NCBI GenBank assembly: GCA_964595355.1
Contig: CAZQQD010000049.1
Location: 1 to 22,007 of the forward strand
DNA: 22,007 bases
Direction of reading: 5' to 3'
Source of the DNA: JAKAGZ01 sp964595355
GTDB taxonomy: Bacteria > Bacteroidota > Ignavibacteria > Ignavibacteriales > Ignavibacteriaceae
Positions 16,412 through 22,007 of the stretch are shown here, one piece after another. Position 1 is the stretch's first letter, and every line of letters starts with the position of its first letter. A program made the translations under genes and the position numbers. Below the pieces are notes generated by a model. The model ran no database searches, was not told the DNA's origin, and worked only from the letters and a program-made list of their open reading frames with translations.

Positions 16412-17106
16412 AGCAATTTCTGCAAAATAATCAATTCGAACCAGGTGTTTTTGGCATCTTTTTAAATCCATTTTATTTCGCCAGAAAAAGTCTGTTAAAA
16501 AATATTATTTCATTAGGTAAGAATATTTCCGGCAAAACATTAGATGTAGGCTGCGGAACAAAGCCTTATGAGAAATACTTTAATTCTACAGAATATGTTG
16601 GTCTTGAGATTGAAACAACAATTCATCAGGATAACAAGGCTGATGTATTTTATAAAGGGAAGAAATTTCCATTTCAAAATGAGGAGTTTGATTCAGTTGT
16701 TACAAACCAGGTACTTGAACATGTTTTCGAACCTAACTTATTTATTTCTGAAATCAACCGCGTAATGAAGATCGGAGGAGTTTTGTTACTTACTGTTCCA
16801 TTTGCATGGGATGAGCACGAACAACCTTATGATTATGCACGATATTCTTCATTTGGTTTAAAGTATCTGCTGGAAAACAATGGTTTTGAAATTATCTCAC
16901 ATATAAAAAGTGAAAATAATATCAAAGCTATTTTTCAATTGTTGAATGCTTACATTTACAAGATAACAAGGAATAATAAATTCATAAAAATAATTTCTAT
17001 CCTATTTATTATGGCCCCTTTAAATATCTTAGGAATTTTACTTAATTTAATTTCCCCTTCAAATAATGATTTTTACTTAGACAATATAATTTTAGCAAAA
17101 AAGTAA
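16399..17106 (+). CDS. SAM-dependent methyltransferase with hydrophobic C-terminal tail
   Basis: This class I methyltransferase has motif I TLDVGCGTKPYE at 47-58, an acidic residue at the end of strand two (GLEIE at 68-72) and QVLEHVFEP at 104-112. A VPFAWDEHEQPYDYARYSS stretch at 133-151 marks a subgroup common in surface-glycan loci, with the H-E-x-P-x-D-x-x-R-Y core. Residues 195-218 form a hydrophobic segment long enough to cross or dip into the membrane, like the tail of the methyltransferase at 8818. It begins with GTG at 16399, the only early start, overlapping the MetW-like gene by 13 bp. The 235-residue length is normal. The substrate is probably a lipid-linked sugar, by inference. 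Confidence 0.82.
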   Translation: MQRLKQFLQNNQFEPGVFGIFLNPFYFARKSLLKNIISLGKNISGKTLDVGCGTKPYEKYFNSTEYVGLEIETTIHQDNKADVFYKGKKFPFQNEEFDSVVTNQVLEHVFEPNLFISEINRVMKIGGVLLLTVPFAWDEHEQPYDYARYSSFGLKYLLENNGFEIISHIKSENNIKAIFQLLNAYIYKITRNNKFIKIISILFIMAPLNILGILLNLISPSNNDFYLDNIILAKK

Positions 17107-17134
17107 AATCATTTTAATTTATTTGAATCTGATT

Positions 17135-18121
17135 ATGTATAATTTCTGTACTTTATTTGACTCAAACTATTTTTCGCGTGGAGTTGCTCTCTATGAATCA
17201 CTTGAGAATGTCTGCGAAAATTTCCATCTATATATTTTTGCTTTTGATAAAAAATCAGAAAATGTTTTAGAACAACTAAAATTAAAACATGCTACAGTTA
17301 TTTCGTTAAAGGAATTTGAAGACAATGAGCTTCTTTCTCTAAAACCATCAAGAACAATTGCTGAATATTGCTGGACGTCAACATCTTCAACTATTCTTTA
17401 TGTTCTGCAAAACTACAAAGTTAAAAGCTGTACATATCTGGATGCAGATTTATACTTTTATAGTTCACCAAAATCTCTTTTTGACGAGATGAAAAACAAT
17501 TCAGTAATGATCACTGAACACCGATATACCCCGATGTATGATAAATCAAAAAAGAGCGGAAAATACTGTGTGCAGTTTGTAACCTTTAAAAATGATGAAA
17601 ATGGTTTAACAGCATTAAAATGGTGGCGTGAAAGATGCCTTGAATGGTGTTACGATAGAGTAGAAGATGGAAAATTCGGTGATCAGATGTATCTTGACGA
17701 CTGGACAACAAGTTTCAAAGGAGTGCATGTTATGCAGCATTTAGGAGGCGGACTGGCTGCATGGAATGTTCAGCAATATGAGTTTTATAAGGCAAATGGG
17801 AAAATAGTCGGCAAGGAAATTAAAACCGGAAAAGAATTTGATGTAATTTTTTACCATTTCCATTATCTTAGATTCCTGAAAAACAATACTTTGGAACTGG
17901 GCAGAAGATTATTATCCCAAAACGTAAAAGATATTTTTTATAAGCCTTACGTAAAGAATTTGCAGAATATTAAAAAAGAAATAATGAAAATTGATAATTC
18001 ATTTGACCCAAATGGATCTTCTGAATATAAAGTGAACTGGAAAACTCCTTTACTCTATATCTGGAGAAAATTTAACGCCACTTACAATATTTATAAACTT
18101 AACGAATTTTCCAGAAATTAA
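17135..18121 (+). CDS. Putative GT8-like glycosyltransferase with DxD motif
   Basis: This 328-residue protein looks like a GT-A-fold transferase related to the GT8 type. It begins with YNFCTLFDSNYFSRGVALY at 2-20, the usual start for enzymes that process stepwise sugar addition. A CTYLDADLYFYSSP segment at 99-112 holds the metal-binding D103-A-D105, and FGDQMYLDDW at 181-190 matches the D-Q-x-x-x-N/D pattern near the GT8 active site. A QHLGGGLAAWN stretch at 201-211 and a late FYHFHYLRF recall the His-containing third metal or phosphate motif. The open frame runs four codons further to a TTG at 17123; the ATG at 17135 is preferred. I recognise the family by sight but know of no characterised member. 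It abuts the ketoisomerase gene exactly. Confidence 0.72.
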   Translation: MYNFCTLFDSNYFSRGVALYESLENVCENFHLYIFAFDKKSENVLEQLKLKHATVISLKEFEDNELLSLKPSRTIAEYCWTSTSSTILYVLQNYKVKSCTYLDADLYFYSSPKSLFDEMKNNSVMITEHRYTPMYDKSKKSGKYCVQFVTFKNDENGLTALKWWRERCLEWCYDRVEDGKFGDQMYLDDWTTSFKGVHVMQHLGGGLAAWNVQQYEFYKANGKIVGKEIKTGKEFDVIFYHFHYLRFLKNNTLELGRRLLSQNVKDIFYKPYVKNLQNIKKEIMKIDNSFDPNGSSEYKVNWKTPLLYIWRKFNATYNIYKLNEFSRN

Positions 18122-18487
18122 ATGGCATATATTATTAATCTTACTACACACTCCGACAAAAGAGGCAATCTGACTGTTATTGAAAACCAGATACCATTTC
18201 AGATTAAAAGAATTTTTTACATTTACGGAGTAGACGAGTCAGTGAGAGGCGGGCATCGTCATAAGACTACCAGACAGGCTGCAATCTGTTTGCACGGTAG
18301 CTGTAAAGTAACAAACAATGATGGGAAAAAAACAGAGATCTTTACTCTTGATCATCCTAAAAAATGTCTTATTCTTGAGCCGGAAGATTGGCATGCAATG
18401 CACGACTTTACAAAAGATGCTGTTTTCCTGGTACTAGCATCAACAAAATTCGACCCTGACGATTACATCTATGAGGAGTACAAATGA
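18122..18487 (+). CDS. fdtA: dTDP-4-keto-6-deoxyglucose 3,4-ketoisomerase (FdtA/QdtA-like, WxcM cupin)
   Basis: This small cupin of 121 residues belongs to the WxcM-like 3,4-ketoisomerases, which convert dTDP-4-keto-6-deoxyglucose to the 3-keto sugar. It has RGGHRHKTTRQAA at 42-54; H45 and H47 match the catalytic and acid-base histidines of FdtA. Y35 in IYGVDE, CLHGSCKV at 56-63, the EPEDWHAMHDF stretch at 86-96, and the FLVLAS strand are all typical. FdtA gives the galacto product and QdtA the gluco product; these cannot be separated here, so the symbol is provisional. Its ATG directly follows the TAA of the GT8-like gene, and its TGA overlaps the next ATG (ATGA), linking it to the aminotransferase. 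Confidence 0.85.
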   Translation: MAYIINLTTHSDKRGNLTVIENQIPFQIKRIFYIYGVDESVRGGHRHKTTRQAAICLHGSCKVTNNDGKKTEIFTLDHPKKCLILEPEDWHAMHDFTKDAVFLVLASTKFDPDDYIYEEYK

Positions 18488-19569
18488 TAGAATACGAAAA
18501 TCTTCGCGATTCAAATGAACTTTTCTTCGAGGACTATATTCATAATTTTAGTAATGTGCTCAACAGCGGATGGTTTGTCCTTAGCAATTTTGTAAAAAAA
18601 TTTGAAGAGGACTTTTCTGCTTTTAACAATAGCAAATTTTGTGTTGGAGTTGCTTCGGGTCTGGATGCTCTGATACTTTCACTAAGAGCATTAAATTTTG
18701 AAGAAAACGATGAGGTGATTGTTCCTTCAAACACATATATAGCAACAATACTATCTATAGTTCACTGCGGCTTAAAACCTGTTTTAGTAGAGCCGGATAT
18801 TAAAACTTATAATATAGATCCGAAAAAGATAGAGGATAAAATAACCTCAAAAACAAAAGCCGTAATAGTTGTTCACTTGTATGGAAAATCCTGTGAAATG
18901 GGACCTATCGTTGAAATTTGTAAGAAACATAATTTAAAATTAATAGAAGATTGTGCACAATCACACGGAGCCAAGTATAAAGGAAAAAACACAGGCACCT
19001 TTGGAGATTTTGGTGCTTTTAGTTTTTATCCTACTAAAAACCTTGGCGCACTTGGCGATGCTGGTGGAGTTACTACCAACGATCGAGAGCTTGCAAATAA
19101 AATTGCTAAGTTGAGAAATTACGGCTTTGGTAAAAAATACTACAATGATTTTATAGGGTATAATTCAAGACTCGACGAAGTTCAAGCTTCATTTTTAATT
19201 GTGAAATTAAAAAAACTAAAGGTGATCAATTCACATAAATGTGAATTGGCACGTCTATACCAAAAAAATTTAAAAGAAGATTTTATTAAACCCGTAGTTG
19301 ACCCGGATTTCACAGACGTTCATCATATATACAATGTAAGACATCCGGAGCGAGACAAACTCCGTGAATATTTATTAAAAAATGAAATAAAAACAGAAAT
19401 TCATTATCCCCTTCCTCCACATAAACAGAAAGCTATGGAAGGAATAATAAAAGAAAAATACTTCCCGATTTCTGAAGAGATCCATGAAACTACTCTAAGT
19501 CTCCCTTGTTCTTTTTGTCATTCGAGAGATCAAATTTTAAAAGTGATTGAGGTAATGAACAAATTTTAA
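18484..19569 (+). CDS. fdtB: DegT/DnrJ/EryC1/StrS-family sugar 3-aminotransferase (FdtB/QdtB-like)
   Basis: This PLP-dependent aminotransferase would act on the 3-keto sugar made by the preceding enzyme to give dTDP-3-amino-3,6-dideoxyhexose. In its 361 residues it shows GVASGLDAL at 55-63, EDCAQSHGA at 155-163 (D156 and Q159 bind PLP), the PLP lysine K185 in FYPTKNLGALGD, YNSRLDEVQA at 226-235, and a HHIYNVRHPERDKLREYL segment near 280-297 typical of 3-aminotransferases of this branch. A strong GAGGAG ribosome site (18473-18478) lies five bases before the ATG, inside the end of the ketoisomerase gene. It is the last gene of the operon. The 3-N-acetyltransferase that would complete Fuc3NAc or Qui3NAc synthesis is not in the window. 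Confidence 0.88.
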   Translation: MIEYENLRDSNELFFEDYIHNFSNVLNSGWFVLSNFVKKFEEDFSAFNNSKFCVGVASGLDALILSLRALNFEENDEVIVPSNTYIATILSIVHCGLKPVLVEPDIKTYNIDPKKIEDKITSKTKAVIVVHLYGKSCEMGPIVEICKKHNLKLIEDCAQSHGAKYKGKNTGTFGDFGAFSFYPTKNLGALGDAGGVTTNDRELANKIAKLRNYGFGKKYYNDFIGYNSRLDEVQASFLIVKLKKLKVINSHKCELARLYQKNLKEDFIKPVVDPDFTDVHHIYNVRHPERDKLREYLLKNEIKTEIHYPLPPHKQKAMEGIIKEKYFPISEEIHETTLSLPCSFCHSRDQILKVIEVMNKF

Positions 19570-19571
19570 AG

Positions 19572-22007
19572 TTACATTATACTTTGCGGATCGACATCAT
19601 AAATAAGCTTCACATCTCGGAATCTGGATTTTCTGTTAAAGTTCGTATATGAATTAAAAATTGCTTTCCTTAAAATAGCTCCCCCAGGGTCTGCTTCCTT
19701 TGAACTTTTTATTAAAATATGAAATCGGTAAAAGCCTTTTAATCGTGCTAGAATTGCAGTCGCAGGTTCCATTATTTTCAGATATTTATCATATGCTTTT
19801 AACTCTTTATAAAAATCCGTTATCGCACCTTTCGCTCTTTTTTCATCCAGGTCTTTTGCCTCAATCAACCCAATTCTCGCAAAAGGAGGATATCCCATTT
19901 TTTCTCTGTCGGTGATTTCCTTCTGATAGAATCCTTTATAATCGTTCTGAACAACTTTTTGCAACGTGAAGTTTTTTTCATTTTGTGTTTGTATTACAAC
20001 CTCACCTTTCACTTTACTTCTTCCTGATCTTCCGGCAACCTGTGTAAGCAATTGAAAAGTTCTTTCATCTGCCCGAAAATCCGGAAGCCATAAAGCAGTT
20101 TCTGCAGAAATAACCCCAACGAGAGTTACTCTTGAAAAATCCAGACCTTTCGAGACCATCTGTGTACCGACAAGAATATCTATATCTCCCCTGCTAAACT
20201 TCAGCAATATTTTACTGAGCGAATTCTTTTTAGTAATTGAATCAGAATCTATTCTTTTAACACGCACATTCGGGAAATAATATTCAATTTCATCCTCTAC
20301 TCTTTCAGTTCCGGTTCCAAAATATTTTATTGAAAGCGAACCACAGTTTGTGCAGGCGTGTGGCACATCTTTTATAAATCCGCAGTAGTGACACTGAAGA
20401 ATGTTTTTATTAATGTGATAAATTAACGGGACAGAACAATTTTCACAGGTTTCAATTTCAGAACAATCTTCACAATAAACCTGAGTTGAAAACCCTCTTC
20501 TGTTTTGAAGAATTATTATTCCTTCTTTTTTCTTTAGTCTGTCTTCAATTTTATCAAGAAGGAATTTCGAAAAGATGTTCTCCATCCTTTTATTTTTTCT
20601 TTCAACAGAAACATTTACTAATTCTATTTCAGGCAATTTAGCATCATCAATTCGCTTCGGCATTTCAATCAATTTAAATTTACCGGTTAAAGCATTATAC
20701 ATACTTTCAATTGAAGGTGTGGCAGACCCTAGCACAATGGGACAATTATGATGCTTAGCAAGAACTATTGCTGAATCACGGGCATGATACTTAGGTGCAG
20801 ATTCAAACTGCTTGTAGCTTGAATCGTGTTCTTCATCAACTACTATAATTCCAATATTTTTTAGTGGTGCAAAAAGAGCCGACCTGGCGCCAATAACTAT
20901 TTTTGATTTTCCCTTTAATATTTTTCTCCAGGAATCATATCTTTCACCTATCTGCATTCTACTATGAACTACAGTAACCATTTCTCCAAAATTGTTGAAT
21001 AACCGTGAAGTAATTTGCGGAGTAAGTGATATTTCCGGAACAAGAACCAGAGCAGACTTATTGCTTTCAATAATTTTTTTTATTAATTCAATATAAATCT
21101 GTGTCTTACCACTTCCGGTTACTCCGTGTAAAAGATAGGTGGCAAAATTCCACGGCTTAAAGTCTTTTGAAACTTCTTCAATTATTTCCTTCTGTTTACT
21201 GGTCAAATTAAATGATTCATGCTTTTCTTTATATTCTTCCAAATAGGTCCGTTCAATTTCTTTTTCAATTATTTTAACAAATCCCTTTTCTTCAAGGCTA
21301 TTGATAGAAGAGGCAGAAGATTCAGTCTTTTTTAGAATATCTGCAAGAAGATATCTTTTATTTTTTTTAGAAATTAATTCCAAAAGAATTTTTACCTGTT
21401 TTGGCGATCTTCTTTCAATTTCCGGGAAGGAAGAATATATCTCTGCAATTGATTTGTTGAGCTCGATAAATTTTGCGGTTTTAACTTTAACTTTTGCACC
21501 GGGAATTTCATCAAGAATAGTAATCGCACCGACTTTCTCAAGGCTCCGTACCTGTGAATAAATATTCTTTCTCTTTACCAAACTTTGTAGATATGAAAAA
21601 TTTATCTCTTCTCTTTCACCCAATGACTTCAATATTTTAGCTTTAACTGAATTTTTATTTCTTTCTTTCTGTAAAATATCTTCACATAATTTTTTATCTA
21701 TTATTATTCTTTTTTTTGTTTCAATATCAGAACCATAAGGTACTCCAAGTTTTAATGCTTCGCCCAGAGACGAAAGATAATAATCCGATACCCATTCATA
21801 AAACTTAAGCGCCTTTTTATCAAAAATTGGTTTGTCGTCCAGAATATCAGATATCGCTTTTATCTTTTCTTTAACTTTTGTTTTATCTGAAGTTTTTATA
21901 ATAAAACCCGTAAGGGTTCTTTTGCCGAAAGGAACTACTGCTCTGACTCCCGTTTGTGTAAATGGTTCGAGCTCTTTTGGTACTGAATAAGTGAATGTAT
22001 TTCTGAA
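19572..22007 (-). CDS. priA: Primosomal protein N' (PriA) replication-restart helicase, N-terminus cut by window edge
   Basis: PriA is the superfamily 2 DNA helicase that recognises stalled forks and reloads the replisome. The reading frame is open without a stop from 21632 to the edge at 22007, adding 125 residues to what an internal TTG at 21632 would suggest. The first visible residues FRNTFTYSVPKELEPF match the N-terminal 3'-DNA-binding domain, so only about 10-15 residues are missing. In the 811 visible residues, Walker A GVTGSGKT is at 295-302 and DEEH at 391-394. Eight zinc-binding cysteines form four CxxC pairs at 512/515, 521/524, 539/542 and 552/555. GTQMVSKGLDF is at 614-624 and QVAGRSGR at 656-663. 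It converges on the sugar aminotransferase gene with 2 bp between the stop codons. The protein ends DPQSIM. Confidence 0.97.
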   Translation of the reverse strand, partial: FRNTFTYSVPKELEPFTQTGVRAVVPFGKRTLTGFIIKTSDKTKVKEKIKAISDILDDKPIFDKKALKFYEWVSDYYLSSLGEALKLGVPYGSDIETKKRIIIDKKLCEDILQKERNKNSVKAKILKSLGEREEINFSYLQSLVKRKNIYSQVRSLEKVGAITILDEIPGAKVKVKTAKFIELNKSIAEIYSSFPEIERRSPKQVKILLELISKKNKRYLLADILKKTESSASSINSLEEKGFVKIIEKEIERTYLEEYKEKHESFNLTSKQKEIIEEVSKDFKPWNFATYLLHGVTGSGKTQIYIELIKKIIESNKSALVLVPEISLTPQITSRLFNNFGEMVTVVHSRMQIGERYDSWRKILKGKSKIVIGARSALFAPLKNIGIIVVDEEHDSSYKQFESAPKYHARDSAIVLAKHHNCPIVLGSATPSIESMYNALTGKFKLIEMPKRIDDAKLPEIELVNVSVERKNKRMENIFSKFLLDKIEDRLKKKEGIIILQNRRGFSTQVYCEDCSEIETCENCSVPLIYHINKNILQCHYCGFIKDVPHACTNCGSLSIKYFGTGTERVEDEIEYYFPNVRVKRIDSDSITKKNSLSKILLKFSRGDIDILVGTQMVSKGLDFSRVTLVGVISAETALWLPDFRADERTFQLLTQVAGRSGRSKVKGEVVIQTQNEKNFTLQKVVQNDYKGFYQKEITDREKMGYPPFARIGLIEAKDLDEKRAKGAITDFYKELKAYDKYLKIMEPATAILARLKGFYRFHILIKSSKEADPGGAILRKAIFNSYTNFNRKSRFRDVKLIYDVDPQSIM

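Noticed and set aside
21632..21634. priA starting at an internal TTG
   Set aside because: The frame stays open to the window edge and the upstream 125 residues match the PriA N-terminal domain, so the gene is simply cut by the edge.

Overview
The window is AT-rich (about one third G+C by eye) and tightly packed with bacterial genes. Protein style suggests a member of the Bacteroidota/Chlorobiota side of the FCB group, possibly an Ignavibacteria-like lineage. The cues are a sufB-C-D-S order followed by a probable sufU, an 856-residue YfhO-type membrane protein inside a glycan locus, and an Asn/Arg-rich tail on a dolichol-phosphate-mannose-synthase-like glycosyltransferase. That placement is an inference from recognition; no marker gene in the window proves it. 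No tRNA, rRNA, insertion sequence, CRISPR array or phage gene was seen.

Region 1 (1-4992, minus strand) is a SUF iron-sulfur cluster assembly operon, sufB-sufC-sufD-sufS, with the first seven codons of a probable sufU running off the left edge. A TTGACA-N17-TATTTT promoter lies upstream of sufB. A perfect 10-bp inverted repeat overlaps its -10 box and the expected transcription start, which is a natural place for an operator.

Region 2 (5115-6227, plus strand) is a single GT2 polyprenyl-phosphate-sugar synthase-like gene with an unusual basic N-terminal tail. It can only start at TTG, directly after an in-frame ATG-GAA-ACT-TAG. A 303-bp gap without a convincing gene follows.

Region 3 (6531-19569, plus strand) is one compact run of 13 genes, with overlaps or gaps of no more than 28 bp. 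It looks like a surface polysaccharide or glycoconjugate locus. It holds four glycosyltransferases (GT4, a cysteine-rich GT9, a GT2-like enzyme and a GT8-like DxD enzyme), a YfhO membrane protein that may be a GT-C-type transferase, a Wzx-like flippase and five separate SAM-methyltransferase-like proteins. It ends with a 3,4-ketoisomerase plus DegT aminotransferase pair that should make a dTDP-3-amino-3,6-dideoxyhexose. No Wzy polymerase, Wzz, priming transferase, rmlA/rmlB or 3-N-acetyltransferase is present. The picture is of nucleotide-sugar synthesis, assembly of a short glycan on a lipid carrier, heavy methyl decoration, and export by the flippase.

Region 4 (19572-22007, minus strand) is priA, the replication-restart helicase. 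It converges on the glycan operon with a gap of only 2 bp and lacks only its extreme N-terminus at the window edge.

Several starts need care: sufS (1279), the GT4 gene (6531) and the GT8-like gene (17135) begin downstream of their longest open frames. The genes at 5115 and 12231 appear to use TTG, and the one at 16399 uses GTG. No wholly new system is claimed. The most interesting items are the sufB operator-like repeat, the cysteine clusters of the GT9 protein, the five-methyltransferase set, and the GT8-like enzyme.
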